A stretch of DNA of 64,000 nt from Thermoplasmatales archaeon (GTDB taxonomy: Archaea; Thermoplasmatota; Thermoplasmata; Thermoplasmatales; Thermoplasmataceae), in contig JACWAH010000007.1 of NCBI GenBank assembly GCA_014874365.1, positions 1-64,000 on the forward strand, written 5' to 3'. The notes under the pieces were generated by a model. The model saw only the letters and a program-made list of their open reading frames with translations. It had not been told where the DNA came from and searched no databases. A program made the translations under genes and the position numbers. This document shows, piece by piece, positions 14,923-24,108 of the stretch; position 1 is the stretch's first letter; each line of letters starts with the position of its first letter.

Positions 14923-15743
14923 GCGATGGTTTCCATCTATCCGATGTTCTAAAACATCTTGAAGAACTAAGATACAGGTTCATCAGGATAGGCTATTTTT
15001 TTATTTTCTTCTTCCTGATTTTCATCTTCTTCAGAATAGAAGATGTCAATATCCTTGGATACAGATTCCTTTTCGTTTATCCCGATCCCTACCAGAACGT
15101 GTCAGCACAACTCCTTGCTTCCCTGGAGACGCACGTTCTCCCGCCAGGCACTACGTTGTTCGCATTAAGACCTACTGATGGCGTGGTCGCAGACTTTTAC
15201 GTGGCCTTGTTCCTTTCATTGACCTTTTCAATGCCTGCGATTGTTTACCATCTGGGAAAATTTGTTGCTCCCGGAATGAAGAAGAAGGAAGTTGAAACCT
15301 TGTTTTCTCTGGTCGTGCCGGCCGCGATTCTCTTTGCTGTTGGCGCATTCTTTGGGTTGTGGTTCATTGCACCCGTCCTTTTTGGTATTTTCAACCAGTT
15401 TGACATTGGGCTCGGCGCTGCTACCTCGATGGGGATAGTCAATTTTGTCACCTTCCTGATACTTTACATTGTCGCATTTGGCCTTTCTTTTGAGATTCCC
15501 ATAATAATGACTGGTCTTACTAGATTGAGGGTGGTGAATTCTGAGTTCTGGAAAAAAAACTGGAGGTACGCGGTAATTGCCTCCCTGGGATTCGGGATGA
15601 TATTTTCACCAGGAGTCACTGGCTTTACAATGGTTGTGGTAGCTGTCCCCATGATCGCATTATACTTTCTCGGAATCTATGTTTCCATCAGGGTTGAGAG
15701 GGGGCTCGAGTCCGGAGATGATGAGTTCTCTAAACCGCTCTAA
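14919..15743 (+). CDS. tatC: Sec-independent protein translocase TatC
   Basis: 274 residues with six predicted membrane helices. Family marks are the N-terminal HLEELRYRFIR (about 10-20) that helps bind the RR signal and FGLSFEIPIIM (about 187-197), containing the conserved Phe-Glu-x-Pro. It recognises twin-arginine signal peptides and recruits TatA. The start codon overlaps the tatA stop, so translation is coupled. Its last 84 bases overlap, antisense, the end of the crotonase gene at 15660-16412. Confidence 0.9.
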   Translation: MSDGFHLSDVLKHLEELRYRFIRIGYFFIFFFLIFIFFRIEDVNILGYRFLFVYPDPYQNVSAQLLASLETHVLPPGTTLFALRPTDGVVADFYVALFLSLTFSMPAIVYHLGKFVAPGMKKKEVETLFSLVVPAAILFAVGAFFGLWFIAPVLFGIFNQFDIGLGAATSMGIVNFVTFLILYIVAFGLSFEIPIIMTGLTRLRVVNSEFWKKNWRYAVIASLGFGMIFSPGVTGFTMVVVAVPMIALYFLGIYVSIRVERGLESGDDEFSKPL

Positions 15744-16412
15744 TCCTTTCAGATCAATTGAACCAAGATCATAAACTTTGGATATCAGTCCGTCGAGCTG
15801 ATTCGTTTCCCTGGGTTTCGTGCGCTTATAAAACCTGAGTGCGCTGAGGAAATTCCTGCTCATATTTTCGGCCTCCCCCTGTGGCATCAAACCCGGAATG
15901 TTGAGACTATTCACGCCGGATACTTTTCCGGAGAGCATTTGATGCAGGGCACTTTCCGGGAACAACTTCCAAGGAATCCCTGTAAGAAAAGGCATTCCAA
16001 ACTTTATGTCCGGAAAGCCCACTTTCACTCTGTCACCACAGGAAACAATATCACAGGCCAGCGCAAGCTCGTATCCCAGTCCAAGACACAATCCGCTAAC
16101 TTCCGCTATGTAAAGTTTCTCGGATGATCTTACCAGCCATGATACTGTTCTTGCAAGAGTGAAAATATTGTCCATCCTGTCCTCCATCCTGATTAGGATG
16201 CAGGATGTGTCAAATCCTGCTGAGAAAATACCGGCAAGTGCACTTTTGATAATCACTTTTTCAATCTTATCCTCGGTTTCAATGCCTGATAAGGATGTGA
16301 TAAGGTCTTGAAGTACTTCGATGTCGATTACGTTTACCGGCGGGTTGTTGATCAGAACGGTTGCTGAATCTCCGTCCTTCTGTATCGTGACTTTATTCCT
16401 GCCATTGATCAC
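15660..16412 (-). CDS. Enoyl-CoA hydratase/isomerase (crotonase) family protein
   Basis: 250 residues. Crotonase motifs: PPVNVID near the start (about 24-30), FSAGFD (about 63-68, oxyanion hole) and SGLCLGLGYELALACD (about 105-120, second oxyanion hole and helix). The usual catalytic Glu region after VGFPDIKFGMPF is atypical (Asp/Lys where hydratases have Glu), so the exact reaction on the acyl-CoA is uncertain. The GTG start at 16412 directly follows a strong AAGGAGGT, which crowds the start codon. Its 3' end overlaps tatC in the opposite direction by 84 bases. Confidence 0.75.
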   Translation of the reverse strand: MINGRNKVTIQKDGDSATVLINNPPVNVIDIEVLQDLITSLSGIETEDKIEKVIIKSALAGIFSAGFDTSCILIRMEDRMDNIFTLARTVSWLVRSSEKLYIAEVSGLCLGLGYELALACDIVSCGDRVKVGFPDIKFGMPFLTGIPWKLFPESALHQMLSGKVSGVNSLNIPGLMPQGEAENMSRNFLSALRFYKRTKPRETNQLDGLISKVYDLGSIDLKGLERFRELIISGLEPPLNPDGNIDSEKV

Positions 16413-16474
16413 ACCTCCTTATCTTATTCTGAATAAAAAGGATACAATCAAACGCTCAATGGAAAAGAAGAAGG

Positions 16475-16726
16475 TCAGTACATTGTTAGATTGAACTTTA
16501 GATCTGCCTTCTCGTAATCCTCGCGGGACCTTATTTCCAGCAAAGTGGATATTTTCTTCATAAATTCTTCCGCTGAATCGTCATAGTTTTCCCGGCCGAG
16601 AACCAGTCTCCCCTTGCTATCTGAAAATAACACCTGTTCTCCGTTCTTCTTAAGGCAGTGAATGCACTCTGCAGCTGACTCTTCATCGTTTTCCAGATTC
16701 TCAAAGCATTCCCTGTAGTTCCTCAT
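16475..16726 (-). CDS. Unknown small protein at the end of the nuo operon
   Basis: 83 residues, very acidic, with ECIHCLKKNGE (a CxxC pair, about 21-24) followed by strands (QVLFSDSKGRLVLGRE) and a helical C-terminus. Its start overlaps the stop of the gene before it by 4 bases, so it belongs to the operon that begins with nuoA. A metal-binding or redox-related role is possible but not shown. Confidence 0.5.
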   Translation of the reverse strand: MRNYRECFENLENDEESAAECIHCLKKNGEQVLFSDSKGRLVLGRENYDDSAEEFMKKISTLLEIRSREDYEKADLKFNLTMY

Positions 16727-17073
16727 TTGTCACCGCACCTCTTTCCGTCATACTTCGGGTACCGGACATTGTATCTGTCAATTGAATACCAAAGCACATA
16801 TCGATAGAGCTTCAATATCTCCTCAGTTTCTCTGCGATCGCTGAAAAGGATGAAACTTTGTCTTTCTGTCATGCCTTTAAGGAAATTATCGGGTTTTGCT
16901 TTGCCTTCCAGCGTTTCCTCAATCTGCCTGAATGCACTGTTTGCCAATTTTCCAGCCTCATCCTGTCTGGATGATGTCTCAGCAATATCTTTCTTCAACC
17001 GTGACACTGCATCATCCAGGTCGCCGGAAAGCAGTCCATTCCTTATAATTTCCAGTTCAGTTTCAAACTTCAT
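16723..17073 (-). CDS. Unknown helical protein downstream of nuoN
   Basis: 116 residues from ATG 17073, one base after the nuoN stop. A longer frame upstream exists only inside nuoN and is unlikely to be used. The protein is helical and charged (ELEIIRNGLLSGDLDDAVSRLKKDI, then EEILKLYRYVLWYSIDRYNVRYP), with no membrane segment. Tight coupling to nuoN on one side and a 4-base overlap with the next gene on the other suggest a role in complex assembly or in a linked process; no family is recognised. Confidence 0.55.
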   Translation of the reverse strand: MKFETELEIIRNGLLSGDLDDAVSRLKKDIAETSSRQDEAGKLANSAFRQIEETLEGKAKPDNFLKGMTERQSFILFSDRRETEEILKLYRYVLWYSIDRYNVRYPKYDGKRCGDK

Positions 17074-17074
17074 T

Positions 17075-18511
17075 TTACACCCCGAACAATCCGGACGCAA
17101 ACCCAACCAGGGTCTGGAACAGCTGGAAGTAAACTCCAAGAGCAATCACTATAATGGCACACACTACGATTGGAATTGTAGAAAGGCGTGTAATCCTGAA
17201 CTCTTCCGCGGGCTGCCCTCTGTAGATAACCAGTATTACCCTGAGGTAATAGAAAACCGATATTGCACTGTTAAGGATAGCAATGACAGCAAGCCACCAA
17301 AGTTTCACCTCGATCAGGACAAGGAACAGAAAGAGTTTGGAAACGAACCCACCAGTGAATGGAATTCCAGCAAGTGAAAGCAAGAGTATGGACAGCGAGA
17401 TCGCTGCAACCGGGGATTTCTTAGCAAGGCCGGAGAGGTCGGATATCTGTACTTTCGGGTTGGGTGATAAGTTCATGGCAAGGAATGCCCCTCCTTTCAT
17501 GAAAATGTAAACCAGGGAATAGATCATTCCCGCTGCCACGGCGTCATAGACCAGGGTATTGCCCAAAGAATTGTCCTGCGCAAATCCTGCCGCACTGAAA
17601 ACAAGGATCAGGTATCCCGCCTGTGCAATGCTGGAATAGGCAAGCAGTCTCTTGAGATTGGTCTGGGACAGCGCAGAAAGATTGCCATAAGTCATGGTCA
17701 CAATGGCAAGAATTGTAAAGATGAGGTAATAGTCGTATGCCTCCCCGCTGAAACCGGAGATAAAAATCCGCATCATTATCATGAATGCTACAAGCTTGCT
17801 GCCCGTGGAGAGGAACGCAGAAACAGAATTTTCCGATCCGTCATAGGTATCAATGGCCCACTGGTGCATCGGGAAGATTGCCATCTTGAATCCAAATCCG
17901 ATCATCAACAGCAAAAGGGCGACAAGCATTGCCTGGTTTGAAGATATCACCTGGGGAGTGATAGAAAAACTGCCAGTTGCTTCAAAATAATAGGAAAGCC
18001 CCATGACGATTATGGAGGTCGACACTGCCCCTGTGAAAAAGTATTTTGTCGAAGCTTCAAGAGTCCTGTCAGTCTTGTGGAAACCACTCATTACGTACGT
18101 CCCGGTACTCACAGCCTCGAATGCCACGAATAGTATGATCAGGTTTGTAGAAGACGCGGCTATTAGCATGCCGATGGTCACAAACAGCAGTAGCGCGTAG
18201 AATATTTCGGGCTTATGGGAAATATTCATGATTGACGGTACCGTGATCAGCATCGCAGAGATCAGGAACAACAGGGCAAAGTAAGTCCCGAAATTGTTTA
18301 TCAGTATCGTGCCCCCGAAAAGCGAATACGGATTGTTCATGAAGAATAGTTCGATGATGAACGCAACAGCAAGCGAACCAAATGTTACTCCTGCGTAAAG
18401 TCTCCGGCTTACGATGAACATTCCAAGTGCGAGAATGATGAATCCAGCAATTCCAAGGATCAGTTCAGGGACAAAGTATTGGAGTGTGGCGTAACCAGCA
18501 ATGAAAAACAT
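17075..18511 (-). CDS. nuoN: NADH-quinone oxidoreductase subunit N
   Basis: 478 residues, about 14 membrane helices, Mrp-antiporter-like. It is one of the three proton-pumping subunits of respiratory complex I. The antiporter motifs are visible: the conserved Glu helix (ILFVAFEAVSTGTYVMSGF) and the helix with GFGFKMAIFPMHQWAIDTYDGS, where Lys and the HxW region form the proton path, followed by LLAYSSIAQAGY. The start lies 3 bases after the nuoM stop. Confidence 0.9.
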   Translation of the reverse strand: MFFIAGYATLQYFVPELILGIAGFIILALGMFIVSRRLYAGVTFGSLAVAFIIELFFMNNPYSLFGGTILINNFGTYFALLFLISAMLITVPSIMNISHKPEIFYALLLFVTIGMLIAASSTNLIILFVAFEAVSTGTYVMSGFHKTDRTLEASTKYFFTGAVSTSIIVMGLSYYFEATGSFSITPQVISSNQAMLVALLLLMIGFGFKMAIFPMHQWAIDTYDGSENSVSAFLSTGSKLVAFMIMMRIFISGFSGEAYDYYLIFTILAIVTMTYGNLSALSQTNLKRLLAYSSIAQAGYLILVFSAAGFAQDNSLGNTLVYDAVAAGMIYSLVYIFMKGGAFLAMNLSPNPKVQISDLSGLAKKSPVAAISLSILLLSLAGIPFTGGFVSKLFLFLVLIEVKLWWLAVIAILNSAISVFYYLRVILVIYRGQPAEEFRITRLSTIPIVVCAIIVIALGVYFQLFQTLVGFASGLFGV

Positions 18512-18514
18512 TTA

Positions 18515-19999
18515 TCAGATCACCCCGCTTGCGTAGCTGCTTAACAGTTGGAATGCGTAATGGGGAAAGACCCCAAGAATAATTATTGCCATCATGATGA
18601 TTGTAAGTATTACCGAAGAACCAGGCGTAGAATCAGAAATATTCCCAAGATTCTCATTGTATGGCCCGAATAAAGTTCTCTGAGCCATCCATATGTGGTA
18701 TGAAGCGGTTATCAGCATTGCGAATATGATGAGCATTATCCACATTCCCACCTCGGGGAATATTCCTGCAAGTACAGAGAATTCTGCCACGAATCCCGCC
18801 ATGCCGGGAAGACCGAGAGATGCGAGAAGTGCAGCTAACAGGAAAGCCGACAGTATTGGTGCTTCCCTGAATATCCCTCCAAGGGATCCGATCATTTCTT
18901 TCCCGGTTGATCTGGAAATGTAATAAAGTGAAGCAAAAATGAATGCCATTATGAGTCCATGAACCAGTATCTGATACATTCCACCCGTTACGTCAAGAAT
19001 GTAATTGGCACTGTATACAGAATTCTGTATTTCCAATGCAGAGGTCCCAAAAGAGATGGTTACGAAACCCATGGCAGCAGCGCTGGCATAGGCCATCATT
19101 CTCTTCATGCTGGGTTGTGACATTGCCGCAAGACTGAAGTAGATGAGGCTCACTATTCCCAGGATAATCAGAACAGTAGAAAATGAAGCAGGCACTACCG
19201 AAATTACAGGAAGCATGATCCCGAACAGACCGAATCCTCCCATTATGGAGAGGGCTCCGGCAAGGATTATTGTGACTGGATAAGGTGCGCTTTCATAGCT
19301 GTCTGGCAGCCATGAGTGCAGAGGGAACGTTGGCAACTTGACAAGGAAAGCCACAAACAGCCCGAAGAAAACAAAACCGCGCCAGAATACCGGCATGCTG
19401 TTAATCAGTGAAGGAGTCAACAGGGCGGAAATCGACATGGTGAATGTTCCTGTATTCTCGTACTGATATGTATATAAGGAGAAAAAAGAGAGGAGCATCA
19501 ATACAGATCCTATGTGCGTGTAAACGAAGAATTTAAGCGAAATTGAGTCTGCATTTTTCTTTCCGAATACCCCAATCAATAAGTAGACCGGGATCAGGAC
19601 AACTTCCCAGAAGATATAGAAGAACAGCACGTTTGCAGAAAGAAGCAAACCCACCAGGCCAGCCATTGTGAGCATCTCAAGCCCGAAAAATACCTTTCCG
19701 TACCGAGTGCCTGATATATATACAGCTATGAAAGTCACTGCTACGGACAGCAGAACCAGCAGAGCACTGAATCCTGAAAGCTGAAGTGAAAAGTCAAATC
19801 CATAGTAGGATGAAATTGGAATGCTCTGCATCGAATTGAAAACACCATTCAGCGTGTAAAATTTTGATATGAAATATATCAGGAAAATGAGGAAATATAA
19901 ACCAGTCACAATGAGTGCGTAGGGCTTGGCGTACTTACCGCCAAAAAAGGTTCCAACAGTTAATACAAACAATGAAATGTAGAGATACAGCAACAGCAT
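18515..19999 (-). CDS. nuoM: NADH-quinone oxidoreductase subunit M
   Basis: 494 residues, about 14 membrane helices, antiporter-like proton channel subunit of complex I. It shows the conserved Glu region (FYIFWEVVLIPVYLLIG), KLPTFPLHSWLPDSYESAP (Lys and HSWLPD typical of NuoL/M) and MMAYASAAAMGF. It lies between nuoL and nuoN with only a few bases between stops and starts, as expected for one polycistronic unit. Confidence 0.9.
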   Translation of the reverse strand: MLLLYLYISLFVLTVGTFFGGKYAKPYALIVTGLYFLIFLIYFISKFYTLNGVFNSMQSIPISSYYGFDFSLQLSGFSALLVLLSVAVTFIAVYISGTRYGKVFFGLEMLTMAGLVGLLLSANVLFFYIFWEVVLIPVYLLIGVFGKKNADSISLKFFVYTHIGSVLMLLSFFSLYTYQYENTGTFTMSISALLTPSLINSMPVFWRGFVFFGLFVAFLVKLPTFPLHSWLPDSYESAPYPVTIILAGALSIMGGFGLFGIMLPVISVVPASFSTVLIILGIVSLIYFSLAAMSQPSMKRMMAYASAAAMGFVTISFGTSALEIQNSVYSANYILDVTGGMYQILVHGLIMAFIFASLYYISRSTGKEMIGSLGGIFREAPILSAFLLAALLASLGLPGMAGFVAEFSVLAGIFPEVGMWIMLIIFAMLITASYHIWMAQRTLFGPYNENLGNISDSTPGSSVILTIIMMAIIILGVFPHYAFQLLSSYASGVI

Positions 20000-20002
20000 T
20001 TT

Positions 20003-21883
20003 TCAAAACACCCCCAGAACAATGGCAATAATGAATACTACCGCAGAGGCCAGGATTATAAGCGTAAAGTAACTTTCGACAACACCCGACTGCAGTTTCC
20101 TCAGGAATGTTCCGAAATCCAAGCTGCCTCTTCCAATTCTTTCTATGCCTGAATTATAATCCTCCTCAATGGAGGCAAACGAACTTGAAAGTGGTAATAT
20201 AACCCTTTCTGCAATGACATCAGTATAAAGTTTATCCAGATAGAACTTGTTCTTGACGACACTGTAGAGCCTGGATTTTGCAAGATTCATACGCTCCCAT
20301 CTGCTGCCTGAGTAGATAAAGAAAGTTACAACAATTGCTATTGCAGCCAGGATAATCGGCAGATATTCAATGTATGGTGGCACAGTGATAGTGTATGAGC
20401 CTCCAAGGAAGGTGAGAAAGTCGTTCTGAAACAGGCCATATGTCAATGATAAGACTGCCAGCGCAATGAGTGGGAGAAGTGCGTATATCGAGGGATCCTT
20501 TGCATGCGCGGCCAATTCAGACCTCGGCTTACCGAGTGCAACCAGGAAGAACATCCTGAAAGTATAAGCGGCGGTCAGGAAAGATCCAATTGTGAGGAAT
20601 ATCCATGGCAACGCATAATACCACTGGCTCGCAGAAGTCATATATAGATAAGAGGCTGAGATAATGCTGTCTTTGGAGAAATATCCAGCAGTTGGATAAA
20701 TAGCAGCAAGTGTGAGGGACCCGATGAACATTATTGATACAGTCATGGGCATCCTGGTCCAGAGACCTCCCATTTTCCTGACATCTCTAAGATCCATCAT
20801 AGCAAGCAGGATTACCCCTGCCGACATGAACAGCATGGCCTTGAAGAAAGCATGAACGAAAAGGTGGTACATTGAAAAGCCAACTGCACTGCCCTGCAAC
20901 ACTGCGAAAAGCCCGAGGGCTGCCATCATGTATCCAAGCTGGCTTATGGTCGAATAGGCGAGTATCCGTTTTATGTCGTTTACAACAAGGCCAATCATTC
21001 CTGCGAATATCGCCGTAAAGGAACCGAGAATAGCCAGCAAGTACAGGGTATCTGTTCCAGACATGTAATACAGAGGATACAGCCTTGCAATGAGGTAAAT
21101 GCCTGCAGTTACCATTGTGGCGGCATGGATCAGCGCAGAAACCGTGGTGGGTCCCTCCATTGCATCCGGAATCCAAACGTGAAGCGGAAACTGTGAGGAT
21201 TTTCCAATAGCTCCCCCCAGGAAGAGAAGCACAACCAGAGTCAGTTTAGCCGATCCGATCGCGGCAAGAACCAGAGATGCATGGGTGATTAGATACTGAA
21301 TGTTGAGGGGATCAGGATAAAATGCTACCAGAGAAGAATAGAGAATTGCCAGCCCTATGATAAAGAGCATATCACCTATACGAGTGACTATGAAGGCTTT
21401 CTTTGCTGCGGAAGCGGCATTAGGCTTGAAGAACCAGAAGCCTATGAGAAGGTATGAGCAAAGCCCGACAATCTCCCAGAAAAGGAAGAATTCCAGGAGA
21501 TTTGACGAAAGAACAAGGCCAAGCATCCCTGCCGTAAAGAGGGAAGTTTCCGCAAAGTAAACGTGCCTGTTAGGGTCCTTTCCCATGTAATACATTGCGA
21601 AGAGATGTATCATCAGTGAGACGAAGGAAACCATAAGAACCATGGCTATTGAAAGAGGATCGATGAAAACTCCATAGTTGAATGAATAGAACCAGTTAAT
21701 CGAGGAATGTACAGGCGCAGTATAGCCGAGATAAAGAATTAATGACAATAAAAGGGATATTGCGATTGATCCGGATGCAATCAGTCCGGAGAGATTCTTT
21801 CTATAAAGGCCCGCAAAGTAACTTAGCGGAAACCCTATTAATGGTGAAAGAAAGACAAACCATGCTACCAGGGAAAGATCCAT
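20003..21883 (-). CDS. nuoL: NADH-quinone oxidoreductase subunit L
   Basis: 626 residues, the largest antiporter-like subunit. Motifs: FLFWEIVGLCSYLLIGFW with the channel Glu, GKSSQFPLHVWIPDAMEGPT with the channel Lys and His-Trp-Ile-Pro-Asp, SALIHAATMVTAG and LAYSTISQLGYM. The C-terminal part after about residue 510 carries the charged lateral helix and a final anchor helix (TLIILASAVVFIIAIVLG), as in other NuoL. It begins 1 base after the nuoK stop. Confidence 0.9.
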   Translation of the reverse strand: MDLSLVAWFVFLSPLIGFPLSYFAGLYRKNLSGLIASGSIAISLLLSLILYLGYTAPVHSSINWFYSFNYGVFIDPLSIAMVLMVSFVSLMIHLFAMYYMGKDPNRHVYFAETSLFTAGMLGLVLSSNLLEFFLFWEIVGLCSYLLIGFWFFKPNAASAAKKAFIVTRIGDMLFIIGLAILYSSLVAFYPDPLNIQYLITHASLVLAAIGSAKLTLVVLLFLGGAIGKSSQFPLHVWIPDAMEGPTTVSALIHAATMVTAGIYLIARLYPLYYMSGTDTLYLLAILGSFTAIFAGMIGLVVNDIKRILAYSTISQLGYMMAALGLFAVLQGSAVGFSMYHLFVHAFFKAMLFMSAGVILLAMMDLRDVRKMGGLWTRMPMTVSIMFIGSLTLAAIYPTAGYFSKDSIISASYLYMTSASQWYYALPWIFLTIGSFLTAAYTFRMFFLVALGKPRSELAAHAKDPSIYALLPLIALAVLSLTYGLFQNDFLTFLGGSYTITVPPYIEYLPIILAAIAIVVTFFIYSGSRWERMNLAKSRLYSVVKNKFYLDKLYTDVIAERVILPLSSSFASIEEDYNSGIERIGRGSLDFGTFLRKLQSGVVESYFTLIILASAVVFIIAIVLGVF

Positions 21884-21884
21884 A

Positions 21885-22178
21885 CTAATTCCTCATCTCC
21901 CTCAGCGACTGGATGCTGATCTTGCCGAATTTCCTGTATACGGCAAGCATAAGGCTCAGTCCAACTGCGGACTCAATTACGCTGACTGCGATCACAAATA
22001 TGGCGAGTACAAGTGGCGCGGATGAATACTGGCCCATCGCCACAAGATTGATGAGTGACGAATTCAGGAGTATCTCGATGGATATCAGGGTCTTGATTCC
22101 GCCCTTAGAAGTCATTATTCCATAAAGACCAATCGTGAAAGTTAGAAGGGACAGCCCCTGTATAAGATAAAGTTCCAT
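21885..22178 (-). CDS. nuoK: NADH-quinone oxidoreductase subunit K
   Basis: 97 residues with three membrane helices. The middle helix carries the conserved Glu in SIEILLNSSLINLVA (proton path) and the third carries another Glu in AVSVIESAVGLSL, both hallmarks of NuoK. It shares one base with the stop of the preceding gene fragment of NuoJ, indicating coupled translation. Confidence 0.88.
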   Translation of the reverse strand: MELYLIQGLSLLTFTIGLYGIMTSKGGIKTLISIEILLNSSLINLVAMGQYSSAPLVLAIFVIAVSVIESAVGLSLMLAVYRKFGKISIQSLREMRN

Positions 22179-22396
22179 TAATCCTCCCTCCCGGTTATGT
22201 AAAGCATCCCTATAATTCCGCCAACCAGCATCAGCGAAATAAGCTCGAATGGCACAAGGTATGCAGAGAAAAGTTCAGAGCTGATTTCCCCAAGATTCTC
22301 GTTGTAGTAAGAGAAAGTACCTGGAATGGAAAATACTTCTATTCCCAGGGCTATGAAGAATAGCGCGCTGGCAATTGCGGGTATAATCCGGTTCAT
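22178..22396 (-). CDS. nuoJ: NADH-quinone oxidoreductase subunit J, C-terminal half
   Basis: 72 residues with two membrane helices, corresponding to the C-terminal part of the usual NuoJ (last helices, ending with MLVGGIIGMLYITGRED). The N-terminal half is a separate gene overlapping it by 4 bases (22393-22638). Split NuoJ is known in Thermoplasmatales and some other archaea, so this is probably natural rather than a frameshift: each half has its own start and stop in an ATGA overlap. Confidence 0.75.
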   Translation of the reverse strand: MNRIIPAIASALFFIALGIEVFSIPGTFSYYNENLGEISSELFSAYLVPFELISLMLVGGIIGMLYITGRED

Positions 22397-22638
22397 GCGT
22401 CCTCACCGCTTGTGAGCATCAAGCTGAATACCATCAGAGAAACGATTGCGCCGACATACACCAGGAGTTCAACAGCTCCGATGAAAGAAGCACCGAGGAA
22501 AAAGAAGAGGGATGCTGCTGAAACCATAAAAAACATGAGCCATACTGCACTGTGGACAATATTCTTGTCCGTTACCGCTTTGAGGGCAGAAATAACGATT
22601 ATCGCCCCAAAGATCAGAAAGAATATTGTGTAAATCAT
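22393..22638 (-). CDS. nuoJ: NADH-quinone oxidoreductase subunit J, N-terminal half
   Basis: 81 residues, three membrane helices. AVWLMFFMVSAASLFFFLGASFIGAVELLVYVGAIVSL includes the NuoJ signature with the flexible pi-bulge helix (GAVELLVYVGAI). It ends where the second half begins, with a 4-base overlap, and its own start overlaps nuoI by 4 bases. Together the halves form one NuoJ next to NuoK in the membrane arm. Confidence 0.8.
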   Translation of the reverse strand: MIYTIFFLIFGAIIVISALKAVTDKNIVHSAVWLMFFMVSAASLFFFLGASFIGAVELLVYVGAIVSLMVFSLMLTSGEDA

Positions 22639-23066
22639 TTGATAACTTCGCCCTCCTGTTTGGCCAGCTCTTCGGGCGAATAGAGGAAACTGTTCTTGGT
22701 TCTGGATGTTTCAAAAACATGAGTCAGGTATATAGCATCTGTAGGGCAGATCTCTTCACAGTTCCTGCATACCGTACATGTCCCGAAGTTCACGTCAGGG
22801 TAGATCATCCTCTTGTTTCTGGGGTTTTCTCTGTTGACCTTTTCCATCACTATTGATTTATTGGGGCAGACCTGTTCGCAGAGCGTGCATCCAACACAGT
22901 CATCCAGGTTGAGGAATATCCTGAACCGGAATCTTTCTGGCGTGTACGCCTGTTCTTCTGGATACTGAACCGTAACAGGTTTCATCACTGCATGCTTCAG
23001 GACAGTCAATACGCCTTCCAGCGATCCTACGAGAGGTATTCTTCTTCCTGGTTCTTTTACATCCAT
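22635..23066 (-). CDS. nuoI: NADH-quinone oxidoreductase subunit I
   Basis: 143 residues, a two-[4Fe-4S] ferredoxin-type subunit that passes electrons toward NuoB. Both binding motifs are seen: CVGCTLCEQVCP (about 57-68) and CTVCRNCEEICP (about 97-108). An N-terminal helix would lie on the membrane. With no nuoE, F or G in the operon, the electron donor to NuoI is probably not NADH directly; ferredoxin or another protein is possible. Confidence 0.9.
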   Translation of the reverse strand: MDVKEPGRRIPLVGSLEGVLTVLKHAVMKPVTVQYPEEQAYTPERFRFRIFLNLDDCVGCTLCEQVCPNKSIVMEKVNRENPRNKRMIYPDVNFGTCTVCRNCEEICPTDAIYLTHVFETSRTKNSFLYSPEELAKQEGEVIK

Positions 23067-23067
23067 T

Positions 23068-24108
23068 TTACCACCCCAAATACAGGGTAAGGAACCCTGC
23101 TAACACTAGGTTGAATACAGATATTGGAAAGAGATATTTCCAACCTAAATTCACGAATTTATCTATCCTGATCCTTGGCATTGAAAGCCACACGGTGAAC
23201 GAAATCACAACAACAATGACTGTCTTGATAAGCAAGTATATCAATCCAAGATTCCATTCATATGGTCCATTGTATCCGCCGAGATAGAATAGAGAAATAA
23301 TGAAAGATCCAAGCAAAATTGAACCGAACATACCCACGTAGAAAAGGCCGAACCTCATCCCGGAATATTCTGTGGAATAGCCGGAAACTAGCTCACTTTC
23401 ACTTTCTCCCATGTCGAACGGTGTGTATGAGGCCCTGGCAATCATCGCAATATAGAAAACAAACAGTCCCAGCGGCTGCAGTATGCCATAGGGAAGAATC
23501 TCAGTGCTGACCACGGATCCTATAGTAAGGCTGGAGGGCGTTCTCGCAGACGCCATTACGACAATTGCAAGGACGGAAATCATCATTGGAACTTCAAAAG
23601 AAATATCTTTTGCGACGGATCTTAGGGCACCAGTAAGCGCATACTTATTATGGGAGCTTATTCCTGCAAGCATTTCTCCAATAGGCATAATCGCAAGAAC
23701 CGCAAATAACAGGATTATTCCAACTTCAGAGTTTGAAATAACGACATTTCCCACCCAGAAGAAACTGCCGAAAGGAAGGAGCGAAAAGGCGACCATCAGC
23801 CCTGCAAATACCAGGATTGGCGCTACTTTGTAAGGAAAGTCATCTCTTTCCTTAGGGAGGATGGATTCTTTTCCCATAAGCTTAAGGGCATCTGCTATGA
23901 GCTGCAGCGTTCCAAATTTACCTACCCTGTTTGGCCCGATTCTCAACTGCACCCTAGCCATGTATTTTCTGAAGAAGTATATGGTAAGTATGATTGCGAT
24001 CGCAGCGGCAAGCAGGAAAATGATGCTATCGATCAGGTAAGTCAGGAATGTATCTGCATAGTAGCCCAGGAAACTAAAAATATTGTAAGTTCTCGCTAAA
24101 AGGCTCAT
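23068..24108 (-). CDS. nuoH: NADH-quinone oxidoreductase subunit H
   Basis: 346 residues, about nine membrane helices. It forms the quinone chamber with NuoB and NuoD. Marks: RIGPNRVGKFG (about 58-68), a central loop with EVPMMISVLAIV, and PFDMGESESELVSGYSTEYSGM (about 225-246), the acidic E-channel loop. Its start overlaps the nuoD stop by 4 bases. Confidence 0.92.
   Translation of the reverse strand: MSLLARTYNIFSFLGYYADTFLTYLIDSIIFLLAAAIAIILTIYFFRKYMARVQLRIGPNRVGKFGTLQLIADALKLMGKESILPKERDDFPYKVAPILVFAGLMVAFSLLPFGSFFWVGNVVISNSEVGIILLFAVLAIMPIGEMLAGISSHNKYALTGALRSVAKDISFEVPMMISVLAIVVMASARTPSSLTIGSVVSTEILPYGILQPLGLFVFYIAMIARASYTPFDMGESESELVSGYSTEYSGMRFGLFYVGMFGSILLGSFIISLFYLGGYNGPYEWNLGLIYLLIKTVIVVVISFTVWLSMPRIRIDKFVNLGWKYLFPISVFNLVLAGFLTLYLGW

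Noticed and set aside
20787-21176. 129-codon frame inside nuoL on the same strand
   Set aside because: Shadow frame of nuoL; Cys- and His-rich composition comes from the frame shift.
22178-22638. Frameshift in nuoJ
   Set aside because: Both halves have own starts and stops in a 4-base ATGA overlap, and split NuoJ is known in related archaea, so I treat it as two genes.
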